A DNA stretch of 64,000 nt from Clostridia bacterium. Lineage in GTDB: Bacteria > Bacillota > Clostridia > Oscillospirales > Acutalibacteraceae. The stretch is taken from NCBI GenBank assembly GCA_017502085.1, contig JAFVVQ010000025.1:83551-147550 (forward strand), written 5' to 3'. A model generated the notes under the pieces. The model saw only the letters and a program-made list of their open reading frames with translations. It was not told the origin of the DNA and did no database searches. The position numbers and the translations under genes are program-made. Positions 8,655 to 16,945 of this stretch are shown here, piece after piece (the first letter of the stretch is position 1; each line of letters starts with the position of its first letter).

Positions 8655-9669
8655 AATTCATAAATGTGTAGTCGCTGTCGGTTATTCTGATTTCCGACGA
8701 GACTTTTTCCGTTGCATAGATTTTTTTATCTGCGGTGATGAAAACCGCTTCGCAGCCGTATTCCTCTGCAAGGTTCATTCCGCCTTCAATGCCGAGAACA
8801 AAACAGGCTGTTGAAAGAGCGTCGGTGATGACTCCGCTTTCGGAGATAACCGTTACGCTGATCAGACCGTTATCAACGGGATAGCCCGTTTCGGGGTCGA
8901 GGATGTGGTGATAGTTTTTGCCGTTTACGTCAAAACATCGCTCGTAGCTGCCTGATGTTGAAACGCAGGTGTTGTTCAGGTCAACCGATGCAATGCTTCT
9001 GCCCGCATTTCCGTAGGGTTCACGTATACCGACGGTTACTTTTTCGCTGCCGTAGAGAAGTACGCTGCCGCCGACACTGACAACCGCAGATTTGGCATTG
9101 GAATTTTCAAGTACCGTGCGGATTTCGTCAAGCGCAATGCCTTTGCCCGTTGCACCGAAATCAATGAGCATACCGTCGGGTTTAGTTACTCTGTTGCCTT
9201 CAAACGAAAGTTTTTCGTATCCCGAAACGGTAAGTGCGGCGGATATATCCTGTCCGTCGGGAATTTTCGGATTCTTGCCAAAACTCCATAAATCGCTCAG
9301 CGCACCGATTGTGAAATCAAATGCACCGCCGCTTTTTCTGCTGATATCAATCAAAGTGTGTAAGTATCCGAGAAGTCTGTCACTGATCATCCCGTCGGGA
9401 ACGCCGTTGTTGAGCGCGGTGACCTCTGAGCTTTTGCTGTGGCGGGAAAGTATACCGTCAAGGTCGGTGACAAGTTTCTCGATTTTTTCAACGCAGAGGT
9501 CAGAATCCTTGCCCGTAACCTTTGCGGAGATAACGGTATCCATTGCAAAAAAATCCTTTGACGCAGATTTGTTGAATACACCGTCATACACTGTAAATGC
9601 AATGAGAATAACTGCAGAGACAGCCGCAATAATTGCACCGATTTTCTTCAAAAAAACAGTCACCGCCAT
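8644..9669 (-). CDS. apbE: ApbE-family FAD:protein FMN transferase (341 aa)
   Basis: ApbE splits FAD and attaches FMN covalently to a Thr of target flavoproteins, here most likely RnfG and RnfD. After an N-terminal membrane segment (9-30), family motifs are FAMDTVISA, SGGAFDFTIGALSDLW, GMLIDFGATGKGIALDEI, VSVGGSVLLYG, the ISTSG-like CVSTSGSYER, HHILDPETGYPV and ITDALSTACFVLG, which bind FAD and Mg2+. The usual lipobox is missing; it appears to be anchored by the N-terminal helix. First gene of the nine-gene operon. Confidence 0.94.
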   Translation of the reverse strand: MAVTVFLKKIGAIIAAVSAVILIAFTVYDGVFNKSASKDFFAMDTVISAKVTGKDSDLCVEKIEKLVTDLDGILSRHSKSSEVTALNNGVPDGMISDRLLGYLHTLIDISRKSGGAFDFTIGALSDLWSFGKNPKIPDGQDISAALTVSGYEKLSFEGNRVTKPDGMLIDFGATGKGIALDEIRTVLENSNAKSAVVSVGGSVLLYGSEKVTVGIREPYGNAGRSIASVDLNNTCVSTSGSYERCFDVNGKNYHHILDPETGYPVDNGLISVTVISESGVITDALSTACFVLGIEGGMNLAEEYGCEAVFITADKKIYATEKVSSEIRITDSDYTFMNYES

Positions 9670-9694
9670 TCGTTCCCATTATATTATTTAATAT

Positions 9695-9723
9695 ATAATA
9701 CACCTTATAATATATTTTTTCAA
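9695..9723 (-). promoter_or_regulatory. promoter of the apbE-rnf operon
   Basis: On the minus strand TTGAAA (9723-9718), 17 nt, TATTAT (9700-9695), 25 nt before the apbE start codon. Confidence 0.6.
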
Positions 9724-9751
9724 TATGGTAAATGCAAAACTCAAAAAATTG

Positions 9752-9780
9752 TTGGATTTTCATAAAATTTCTGCTAAAAT
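9752..9780 (+). promoter_or_regulatory. promoter of the iron alcohol dehydrogenase gene
   Basis: TTGGAT (9752-9757), 17 nt, TAAAAT (9775-9780); the start codon is at 9812 with GGGG 8 nt upstream. Confidence 0.55.
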
Positions 9781-9811
9781 ATGTAACATAATGACTTAAA
9801 GGGGTTGCCAT

Positions 9812-10915
9812 ATGAACGATATTGTATATATGCCCGTCAGATGTGTCTGCGGAAAAGATGCGGTTCTGAATAATTCGGGGCTTCTTTCAAAACTCGGCAA
9901 AAGCTGTCTGATTCTTACGGGCGGCAGCGGAGCGAAAAAAAGCGGTGCACTTGAAGATGCGCAGACCGCTCTCAAAAACGAAGGGATTTCTTATTCGGTT
10001 TTTGATAAAATCGGTGAAAATCCTTTGATTTCCGTGTGCCGTGAGGCAGGTGAAGCTGCAAGAAAATCAGATGCGGATTTCATACTCGGAATCGGCGGCG
10101 GTTCGGTGCTCGATGCAGCAAAGGCGGTTGCGATTTATGCTTCGAATCCCGACCTTTCTGCGATTGATATTTACAAAAGAAAATATGATAATCCGCCTCT
10201 CCCCGTTGCCCTTGTCGGCACGACTGCGGGTACGGGCAGCGAGGTTACGGCGGTTGCCGTTCTGACCAACGATGAAACGGGCATCAAAAAGAGCATTTCG
10301 GGAGAAGATTGCTATGCGAAAATTTCTTTCTGCGACCCGAAGTATACATATTCATTGCCTTATGCATCAACGGTTTCGACCGCTCTGGATGCCTTTGCTC
10401 ACGCAGTTGAAGGCTACTTCACAAAGAAGTGTAACGGCATTGTCGAGCTCTGGGCAGAAAAGTGCATTCCGATGATTTTTGAAGGTCTCAGAGAGCTTTC
10501 GGAATCGGAAAATATTTCAGAAAGCCTGCGTGAAAAATTATATTACGGCTCGGTTTATGCGGGTCTGGTCATCAACACCTGCGGAACGGCTTTTCCGCAT
10601 CCGCTGGGATACGTTCTGACTGAGAATTACGGTATTCCTCACGGCACTGCGTGTGCGGCATTTTTTGCGCCGTATATTGACAGGTGTGCGGAATTCTCGC
10701 CTGAAAAATTTGAGCGTTTCGTTGCAATAACCGACGGCATTGATACCGTCAAGACGGTTGTTGCGTCGCTGACCGACCTAAGAGGGGTTTCAATCGGAGA
10801 AAAAAACGCAAAAAAATACGCCCTGCGTTGGCAGGACGTAATTCCGAGGAATTTCACCGCCTCCCCGGGCGGTCTGACCCAAGAGGAGGCGGCAGGGATA
10901 TTATCCCTTATTTAG
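9812..10915 (+). CDS. iron-containing alcohol dehydrogenase family protein (367 aa)
   Basis: A group III (Fe-dependent) alcohol dehydrogenase that interconverts an alcohol and its aldehyde with NAD(P)H. The nucleotide-binding GIGGGSVLDAAKA lies at about residues 93-105; AGTGSEVTAVAV follows; the metal ligands are in STALDAFAHAVEGY (Asp and His) and CGTAFPHPLGYVLT followed by IPHGTAC (two His). Length (about 370-390) is usual. The substrate cannot be told from sequence. It is monocistronic, with the small Cys-rich gene convergent and overlapping its end by 4 nt. Confidence 0.92.
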   Translation: MNDIVYMPVRCVCGKDAVLNNSGLLSKLGKSCLILTGGSGAKKSGALEDAQTALKNEGISYSVFDKIGENPLISVCREAGEAARKSDADFILGIGGGSVLDAAKAVAIYASNPDLSAIDIYKRKYDNPPLPVALVGTTAGTGSEVTAVAVLTNDETGIKKSISGEDCYAKISFCDPKYTYSLPYASTVSTALDAFAHAVEGYFTKKCNGIVELWAEKCIPMIFEGLRELSESENISESLREKLYYGSVYAGLVINTCGTAFPHPLGYVLTENYGIPHGTACAAFFAPYIDRCAEFSPEKFERFVAITDGIDTVKTVVASLTDLRGVSIGEKNAKKYALRWQDVIPRNFTASPGGLTQEEAAGILSLI

Positions 10916-11052
10916 CAGCCGCAACCGCAGCCGCAGTCATTCGCTCTGACGCTGTTACAGCCGCAGCTGTTGTTGTTGCAACCGCAGTCACCGCAGAAGA
11001 GAAGAATGAGGATGATGAAAAGGAACCAGTTGTTATTGCATCCGCAACCCAT
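10912..11052 (-). CDS. 46-aa cysteine-rich membrane mini-protein
   Basis: A short gene with an excellent ribosome binding site (AAGGAGG, 7 nt before ATG 11052). The product begins MGCGCNNNW, has a hydrophobic stretch FLFIILILLF (residues 10-19), and then C-G-C, N-N-N and C-G-C clusters, ending in alternating Cys-Gly: 11 of 46 residues are cysteine. The layout (Cys, hydrophobic helix, Cys-rich end) resembles the small 'high-cysteine' membrane peptides annotated in clostridial genomes; the function is unknown. Possible roles are metal or cluster binding, or a disulfide-linked surface peptide. It overlaps the convergent dehydrogenase gene by 4 nt. Confidence 0.75.
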   Translation of the reverse strand: MGCGCNNNWFLFIILILLFCGDCGCNNNSCGCNSVRANDCGCGCGC

Positions 11053-11189
11053 GATGTAACCTCCTTGCAGGCATCCGCCTTTCATTGGCGGAGTGATTTC
11101 CGAAGCGTTGCTGAGTTATCAGGCGCTTACACTGTCATCTTATGTGATTGCGGAAAATGTGTTACAGTGTTTCAGGAAAAACCTTTTAC

Positions 11190-11218
11190 TTGATTATATT
11201 ATTTCAATATGATATAGT
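11190..11218 (+). promoter_or_regulatory. promoter of the NuoE/NuoF/GltD-like operon
   Basis: TTGATT (11190-11195), 17 nt, TATAGT (11213-11218), 45 nt before the start codon. Upstream, ACACTGT and ACAGTGT (about 11129-11172) could form a long-range hairpin or repressor site of unknown meaning. Confidence 0.6.
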
Positions 11219-11262
11219 TATTGAGGTTAGTTTTTAATTACAATAAATCAGGAGGCAATTTT

Positions 11263-11760
11263 ATGTGTCAGTGCAACTGTCAGGGTCCCAAGAGTGACCT
11301 TACTCTGATTGAAGACGTACTCAGAGAGTATGCTTCATCACCGAGCAATCTTATCACGATTCTTCAGAAGGCACAGAATATTTACGGCTATCTCCCCAAA
11401 GACGTTATGTATTGCATTGCGGAGAAAGTCGGTATAACACCCGCTGACGTTATGGGAGTTGCAACCTTCTATTCACAGTTCAGACTTACTCCCATCGGCA
11501 AATATCTGATTATGTCCTGCCAGGGAACGGCGTGTCACGTTAACGGCAGCGAAAGAATAACCGCCGCTATCTCCGAATATCTCGGAATCGGTAATGGTGA
11601 AACAACGGCAGACGGTCTTTTCACCCTCGAAAACGTTGCGTGTCTCGGCTGCTGTTCACTCGCTCCCGTTATTATGATTAACGGCGAAGCGTACGGCAAT
11701 CTGACCCCCGACTCGGCGGTTGCCGTTATCAAAGGCATTCAGGAAAAGGAGGGCAAATGA
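11263..11760 (+). CDS. NuoE/HydC-like [2Fe-2S] subunit of an electron-bifurcating complex (165 aa)
   Basis: A thioredoxin-fold subunit of the NADH dehydrogenase 24-kDa family. ATG 11263 follows AGGAGG by 7 nt. The cluster ligands are CQGTACHVNGS (about residues 86-96) and CLGCCSLAP (about 127-135), the usual C-x4-C ... C-x3-C pattern. The N-terminus (MCQCNCQG) adds three more cysteines. It is the first gene of a three-gene operon and overlaps the next gene. Family members serve in NADH-linked hydrogenases, formate dehydrogenases and transhydrogenases; the neighbours here point to the last. Confidence 0.92.
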   Translation: MCQCNCQGPKSDLTLIEDVLREYASSPSNLITILQKAQNIYGYLPKDVMYCIAEKVGITPADVMGVATFYSQFRLTPIGKYLIMSCQGTACHVNGSERITAAISEYLGIGNGETTADGLFTLENVACLGCCSLAPVIMINGEAYGNLTPDSAVAVIKGIQEKEGK

Positions 11761-13511
11761 TGCGTATAGTTATCGGTGAAGGCTCCTGCGGTATTGCGGC
11801 GGGCGCATCAAAGGTACATAAGGCAATCGAGGCCCTTATGACCGAAAACGAGGTGTTTGATCTCGGCAGTACGGGTTGTATCGGTATGTGCTTCCTTGAG
11901 CCGATTGTTGATTTGTATGACGGCAAAACTCTTTTACGCCGTCTTGTGAAGGTTTCTGCCGACGATGCTCAGGCAATCGTTGAAGCGGCAAGAAGCGGCG
12001 ACCTTTCAAAGGTTGATTCAATCACTATTTCCGCAGAGGATGAGGAATTCCTCAACGGTCAGACGAGAATCGCTCTGCGTCACTGCGGTCTTATCGACCC
12101 CGTTTCGCTCGAAGATTACCGTGAAGCAGACGGCTATCAGGCACTCGAAAAAGCAATTAAGACAATGACTCCCGAGCAGGTTATAGAGGAAATCAAGGTT
12201 TCGGGTCTTGCCGGCCGAGGCGGTGCGGGCTTCCCCACGTGGTTTAAGTGGAATGCCGCACGCAACAGTGTGAGCGATACGAAATATCTTATCTGCAATG
12301 CCGACGAGGGCGACCCCGGTGCTTTTATGGACAGAGCCGTTATCGAGTCGGATCCCCACAGCCTTATTGAGGGTATGCTCATCGGTGCTTATGCAATCGG
12401 CGCAAAAGAAATGATTGTTTACGTACGTGCGGAATATCCTCTTGCAATCACAAACCTTGAAATTGCCATTGCTCAGGCGAAAAAAGCAAACCTTCTCGGC
12501 GAAAATATTCTCGGCACGGATTTTTCCTGCGATATGAGAATCAAGGCGGGCGCGGGTGCGTTTGTCTGCGGAGAAGAAACCGCACTTATCGAATCTCTTG
12601 AGGGCAAAAGAGGTATGCCCAGACTCAAGCCTCCCTTCCCCGCACAGAAGGGCTATATGGATGAGCCTTCAAACATCAATAACGTTGAAACTTTTGCAAA
12701 CGTTTCGTGGATTATAAATAACGGCGGCGAAGCATTTGCCGCTATGGGTACCGAAAACAGTAAGGGAACCAAGGTTTTTGCTCTGACGGGCAAAATCAGA
12801 AAAGGCGGCCTCGTTGAAATTCCTATGGGCAAAACTCTGCGCGACGTTATTTACGGCATCGGCGGAGGTATCCGTGATGACAAGGAATTCAAGGCAGTCC
12901 AGATGGGCGGTCCTTCGGGCGGATGTATCCCCAAGGATTTGCTTGATACCGTTATCGACTACAAGGCTCTTGCCGCAACGGGAGCAATTATGGGCTCGGG
13001 CGGTATGGTTGTTATGGACGAAAGCACGTGTATGGTAGGTATGGCGAAATTCTTCCTTGATTTCACTGCACTTGAATCCTGCGGAAAGTGTGTGCATTGC
13101 CGTATCGGTACTGCAAGAATGCAGGAAATCCTTACAAGAATCGTCAAAGGCGAGGGCAAAGAGGGTGACATCGAGCTTCTTGAAGAGCTTTGCGAGGCAA
13201 TCAAGGACGGTGCACTCTGCGGTCTCGGTCAGACGGCGCCCAACCCCGTGCTTACCACAATCAGATATTTCAGAAACGAATACGAAGCACATATCAGAGA
13301 AAAGAAATGCCCCGCCAAGGAGTGCGTTGACCTTCTCACGTATTCAATCAATCCCGATAAATGCATCGGCTGTACGCTCTGCGCAAAGAAATGCCCCGCA
13401 AAGGCAATCAGCGGTGCAGTCAAGCAGACTCACAGTATCGATTCCGATGCGTGTATCCGTTGCGGTCAGTGTGTGAATTCCTGCCGCTTCGGTGCTATCA
13501 TTGTAGAATAA
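11757..13511 (+). CDS. NuoF/HydB-like NADH-binding flavoprotein subunit (584 aa)
   Basis: Domain order: an N-terminal [2Fe-2S] thioredoxin-like domain (GEGSCGIAAGA, then GSTGCIGMC), the FMN/NADH-binding NuoF core (GLAGRGGAGFPTWFKW, NADEGDPGAFMDR, GAGAFVCGEETALIESLEG), an SLBB and cluster N3-type motif ESCGKCVHCRIG, and a C-terminal two-cluster ferredoxin (CIGCTLCAKKCP, CIRCGQCVNSC). The last motif has Arg where Pro is usual. ATG 11757 overlaps the nuoE-like stop; the adjacent ATG at 11760 has better spacing to AGGAGG. It corresponds to HydB of bifurcating hydrogenases and to the NuoF-like subunit of Stn transhydrogenases. Confidence 0.93.
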   Translation: MMRIVIGEGSCGIAAGASKVHKAIEALMTENEVFDLGSTGCIGMCFLEPIVDLYDGKTLLRRLVKVSADDAQAIVEAARSGDLSKVDSITISAEDEEFLNGQTRIALRHCGLIDPVSLEDYREADGYQALEKAIKTMTPEQVIEEIKVSGLAGRGGAGFPTWFKWNAARNSVSDTKYLICNADEGDPGAFMDRAVIESDPHSLIEGMLIGAYAIGAKEMIVYVRAEYPLAITNLEIAIAQAKKANLLGENILGTDFSCDMRIKAGAGAFVCGEETALIESLEGKRGMPRLKPPFPAQKGYMDEPSNINNVETFANVSWIINNGGEAFAAMGTENSKGTKVFALTGKIRKGGLVEIPMGKTLRDVIYGIGGGIRDDKEFKAVQMGGPSGGCIPKDLLDTVIDYKALAATGAIMGSGGMVVMDESTCMVGMAKFFLDFTALESCGKCVHCRIGTARMQEILTRIVKGEGKEGDIELLEELCEAIKDGALCGLGQTAPNPVLTTIRYFRNEYEAHIREKKCPAKECVDLLTYSINPDKCIGCTLCAKKCPAKAISGAVKQTHSIDSDACIRCGQCVNSCRFGAIIVE

Positions 13512-13524
13512 GGAGGGGAACGAA

Positions 13525-15555
13525 ATGGAACAGATTAAAATTACCGTCAACGGCCGTGAACTTATCGGTGAAAAGGGCGAAACCGTCCTCAATATCGCCG
13601 CACGCAACGGCATTGAAATCCCCAACCTCTGTTATAACGGCAAGCTCAAGCTTTACGGTGCCTGCGGTCTTTGTCTGGTTGAGGCTGAAAACAGTCCCAA
13701 GCTTATGCGTGCCTGCGCAACCGTTGCTCAGGACGGTATGGTGCTCAGCACAAAAACTCCAAGAGTTCAGAAGGCAAGAAAAATCGCCCTTGAGCTTATT
13801 ATGAGTGACCACAGCGGCGACTGTGTTGCTCCCTGCTCACTCAACTGCCCCGCACATACCGATATTCAGGGCTATCTCAAGGCTATTGCAAACGGTGACG
13901 ATAAGGAAGCCGTTAAAATTATCAAAGAAAAAATTCCGATTCCCGCATCAATCGGCAGAGTATGTCCCCATCCTTGCGAAAGCCACTGCCGCCGCAGACT
14001 TGTTGAAGAGCCTCTCTCGGTTGCATATCTCAAGGCTTTTGCGGCTGATAACGACCTTGCATCCGATGATCCGTATACTGCAGTCCCCGAAGAAGCAACG
14101 GGTAAAAAAGTTGCGGTTATCGGCGGCGGTCCCGCAGGTCTGACTGCGGCTTATTATCTCCGCCTTTCAGGTCACGACGTAACGATCTATGAAGCCATGC
14201 CTGAAATGGGCGGTATGCTTCGCTACGGTATACCCGAATACCGTCTGCCCAAAGCTGTTCTTGCAAAAGAGGTTGAAGCAATCGCAAAGCTTGGCGTCGA
14301 GATGAAGAATAACGTCAAGGTCGGCAAGGATATTTCTTTTGAAGAAATCAAAAACGGATCCGATGCAGTTCTTGTGACAATCGGCGCCTGGAAAGGAAGC
14401 AGCATCGGTTGTGTCGGTGAAGAACTTGAGGGAGTTCTCAGCGGTATTGATTTCCTCCGTGAGGTCAATATGGGAAACCGTCCCGAAATCGGTAAGAACG
14501 TTGCGGTTGTCGGCGGCGGCAACACTGCTATGGATGCCTGCCGTACCGCAGTAAGATGCGGTGCGGAAAACGTATACGTAATCTACCGCCGTACAAGAGC
14601 GGAGGCTCCCGCAGAGGATATCGAAATCGAGGAAGCAATCGAAGAGGGCGTTGAGTTCCTCTTCCTGACGAATCCCGCCGAAATCATCGGCGATAACGGT
14701 AAAGTCAGCTCGATAAAACTTCAGATTATGGAACTTGGCGAACCTGACGCATCAGGCAGAAGAAAACCCGTTCCCGTTGAAGGTGAATTCAGAACGCTCG
14801 ACGTTGATACGGTTATTTCCGCAATCGGTCAGAAGTGTGCCCCTACGGGTCTCGATGAAATCGAGCTCACGAAGTGGGGTACAATCGTTGCAGCAAAGTC
14901 AACCTGTCTGACAAATATCGAAGGCGTTTTTGCCGCAGGTGATGCCACAAATAAGGGCGCATCAATCGCAATCGACGCAATTGCCGAAGCCAACGAAGCG
15001 GCAAGGGCAATCAACGCATATCTTCTCGGTATGCCGATGGATTTCCCCGAGCCCTATTATTCAAAGAAAAACGTAACCGCAGAGATGCTTGCTGACAGAG
15101 AAAAGAAGGCGAGAGCGGTTATGTCCGTCAAGTCTCCCGAGTACCGCCGAAACAATTTCGATGCAATCCTCAACGGATTCACCGAGGAGCAGGCGAGGGG
15201 AGAAGCAAAGCGTTGTCTTGAATGCGGATGCCACGATTTCAAGGAATGCAAACTCATCCGCTATGCAAACGATGAGCCGATTGCTCCCGAAAGACTTGCG
15301 GGTGAAATCCACGAAAGCTTCAGGGAGACGAAGCTTGTCACGATTGAAAGAGATCAGGGCAAGTGCATTCTCTGCAATCTTTGTGTAAGAACTTGCAAAG
15401 AAGAAGCGGGTCAGAGCATTCTCGGTCTTGTCGGCAGAGGCTTCAAGACGGTTATCAAGCCCGAATTTGAGGGCAGTGATAAGATTGAAGTATGCAAGAC
15501 CTGCGGAAAATGCGTAGAGGTTTGTCCCACGGGTGCACTTAAGCTTCTTAAATAA
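13525..15555 (+). CDS. GltD/NfnB-like flavoprotein with an N-terminal [2Fe-2S] and a C-terminal ferredoxin domain (676 aa)
   Basis: A fusion protein. Residues 1-80 form a NuoG/HydA-type [2Fe-2S] ferredoxin (CYNGKLKLYGACGLC, then C at about 64); about 95-190 is the GltD-type Cys-rich domain (CVAPCSLNCPAHTDIQGY, GRVCPHPCESHCRR); about 195-510 has two dinucleotide folds (VAVIGGGPAGLTAAYYL for FAD, VAVVGGGNTAMDACRTAVR for NAD(P)H) and the GDATNKGAS FAD loop; the C-terminus has CILCNLCVRTC and CKTCGKCVEVCP. No hydrogenase H-cluster and no molybdopterin domain are present. With the NuoE- and NuoF-like partners this matches the Sporomusa-type (Stn) NADH/ferredoxin:NADP+ transhydrogenase layout. Start ATG 13525 after AAGGAGGGG. 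Confidence 0.9.
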   Translation: MEQIKITVNGRELIGEKGETVLNIAARNGIEIPNLCYNGKLKLYGACGLCLVEAENSPKLMRACATVAQDGMVLSTKTPRVQKARKIALELIMSDHSGDCVAPCSLNCPAHTDIQGYLKAIANGDDKEAVKIIKEKIPIPASIGRVCPHPCESHCRRRLVEEPLSVAYLKAFAADNDLASDDPYTAVPEEATGKKVAVIGGGPAGLTAAYYLRLSGHDVTIYEAMPEMGGMLRYGIPEYRLPKAVLAKEVEAIAKLGVEMKNNVKVGKDISFEEIKNGSDAVLVTIGAWKGSSIGCVGEELEGVLSGIDFLREVNMGNRPEIGKNVAVVGGGNTAMDACRTAVRCGAENVYVIYRRTRAEAPAEDIEIEEAIEEGVEFLFLTNPAEIIGDNGKVSSIKLQIMELGEPDASGRRKPVPVEGEFRTLDVDTVISAIGQKCAPTGLDEIELTKWGTIVAAKSTCLTNIEGVFAAGDATNKGASIAIDAIAEANEAARAINAYLLGMPMDFPEPYYSKKNVTAEMLADREKKARAVMSVKSPEYRRNNFDAILNGFTEEQARGEAKRCLECGCHDFKECKLIRYANDEPIAPERLAGEIHESFRETKLVTIERDQGKCILCNLCVRTCKEEAGQSILGLVGRGFKTVIKPEFEGSDKIEVCKTCGKCVEVCPTGALKLLK

Positions 15556-15562
15556 AAAATCA

Positions 15563-15596
15563 ACGGATGTGTCACGACTGTGCACATCCGTTTTTT
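15563..15596 (+). terminator. terminator of the transhydrogenase-like operon
   Basis: ACGGATGTG (15563-15571) pairs with CACATCCGT (15583-15591); a T6 run follows. Confidence 0.9.
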
Positions 15597-15788
15597 AGTG
15601 AAAAGTAACCTGAGTGAAGAGTGAAAAGTTAAGGAAGGGCTTCGCCCTTGCCGATTGTAAAGTGAAGAGTAACTTAAGTGAAAAGTGAAGAGTTGAGGGT
15701 GGGCTTTGCCCACACCCATTGCAAGGTGAAAAGTAGTTTGAGTGAAGAATGAAAAGTTTCGGGCGGACTCTGTCCGCACCTGATTATA
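15597..15788. repeat. three tandem 64-bp repeats, each with a covarying hairpin
   Basis: Units at 15597-15660, 15661-15724 and 15725-15788 share the purine-rich core GTGAARAGTA...GTGAARARTGAARAGTT. At the same offset (38 nt into each unit) each holds a 6-bp hairpin with a 3-nt loop, but the stems differ: AAGGGC/GCCCTT, GTGGGC/GCCCAC, GCGGAC/GTCCGC. Pairing is kept while the bases change. The array lies between the operon terminator and the convergent glycosidase-like gene, so it is intergenic and probably noncoding. Confidence 0.85.
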
Positions 15789-15793
15789 TTTGA

Positions 15794-16753
15794 CTATATT
15801 TCCGCCTCGGCGAATCCGATGCACTCTCTGCCGAAAATCGGGTTTGCGGTATCCCTTGCATTAAAATATATGCGAAGTTTGTTGCCGTACCTTACAAGAT
15901 GACTTGCATAAACAAACTGCTTCATCCAGTTTTTGCCGTCAACAACGGCGGGTTCAATCAGCACCTTCGCAAATTCAAATTTCAGTCCGTCAGCAGAGGT
16001 CAGCAGAATGATTGCTGAATGGCTTTTGCCGTCTTTTTCATAGAGCCCGTTCTGGATGCCGATATATCCGTCACTCATACGGTAGACCTTGAGACATCCG
16101 CTGCAAAGATTGAGATACGGGTCGTTTTTATCGGGTGAAATTATCGGTTTTTCTGCTGAAACGTAGCCTTCAGTGATTTTTTTGCTTACTGCATAGCTGA
16201 TATGGGTCGGCTCACAGAAGCCGCAATCCTTTATGAATGTCAGACCGCAGGAATAATAAAGACGGTTTATTCCGTTTTCCTGCAGAAGCCACGGGTTTGA
16301 AATAGACATTCCCCTTTCACTGCGCTCGTAATCCCTTGTGTTGGTTATTACGGGTTTCGGTTCGGACCAATTTATAAGGTCATCGCTTTCGATGACGTAA
16401 ATTTCGGATTTCCATCTGACCGCATTAACAAGATTCAATGCGTTCATAAAAAGCGGAAGTGTTCTTTCAAAAAAGAGGTAATATCTGCCGTCGATACGGT
16501 TGATATTGGGTCTCATTGCGCGGTTTGTAAGTTTCTTCACCTTGCGGAAATCCACACCGGCATCACTTATAAAATGAAAAATACCGAAGGTGGTGTGGAA
16601 AAACATATGCCATCTGCCGTCAGTGGAGTTATCGGGAGTGAGCAATGACGGGTCGGCGACAACGATAGAGCCGTTAAACGGTCTGAGAATAGGACTGCAT
16701 TTGCTGACGTTGAAATCTGCGTTTATAATTTGAGCAATTGAGAGATTTTTCAT
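15794..16753 (-). CDS. five-bladed beta-propeller glycosidase-like protein (GH32/43 superfamily type), 319 aa
   Basis: A cytoplasmic protein (no signal peptide) with the blade-repeat style of the GH43/GH32/GH130 clan: VADPSLLTPD with an early Asp, GRWHMFFHTT, MRPNINRIDGRYYLFFE, SDDLINWSEPKPV, SNPWLLQENG, and late HLVRYGNKLRIYFNARD. Such proteins cleave or rearrange plant or host glycans; I cannot assign catalytic residues or substrate with certainty. Some relatives of this type are annotated as glycan-biosynthesis-linked hydrolases. Monocistronic, with GAGG 8 nt before ATG 16753. Confidence 0.7.
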   Translation of the reverse strand: MKNLSIAQIINADFNVSKCSPILRPFNGSIVVADPSLLTPDNSTDGRWHMFFHTTFGIFHFISDAGVDFRKVKKLTNRAMRPNINRIDGRYYLFFERTLPLFMNALNLVNAVRWKSEIYVIESDDLINWSEPKPVITNTRDYERSERGMSISNPWLLQENGINRLYYSCGLTFIKDCGFCEPTHISYAVSKKITEGYVSAEKPIISPDKNDPYLNLCSGCLKVYRMSDGYIGIQNGLYEKDGKSHSAIILLTSADGLKFEFAKVLIEPAVVDGKNWMKQFVYASHLVRYGNKLRIYFNARDTANPIFGRECIGFAEAEI

Positions 16754-16945
16754 AAAATTTACCTCGTGAAGTTTATAAACGGATTATACAGCATTATGGC
16801 ATAATTGACAACAAAAACACAAAAAATATCGGATTTTTGTGAAACTTTTGGTGAAACAGACCGAAAAATTTAAAAATTCTATTGTATTTATCGGTTGTTT
16901 ATTATAAAATATAAACACAATCCAATATTCCAAGGGGGATTTTCA

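Noticed and set aside
11129-11172. Rex (redox repressor) operator before the transhydrogenase operon
   Set aside because: The ACACTGT/ACAGTGT pair does not match the TTGTTAA-type Rex consensus.
12669-13292. Long open frame antisense to the NuoF-like gene (207 aa)
   Set aside because: No ribosome binding site and a composition typical of the antisense of a conserved coding frame; the sense frame is clearly NuoF-like.
13525-15555. Plain glutamate synthase small subunit
   Set aside because: The N-terminal [2Fe-2S] domain and C-terminal ferredoxin, and linkage to NuoE/NuoF-like genes, do not fit GltD alone.
15597-15788. Possible CRISPR array
   Set aside because: The 64-bp units are joined without spacers and contain variable hairpins; there are no cas genes in the window.
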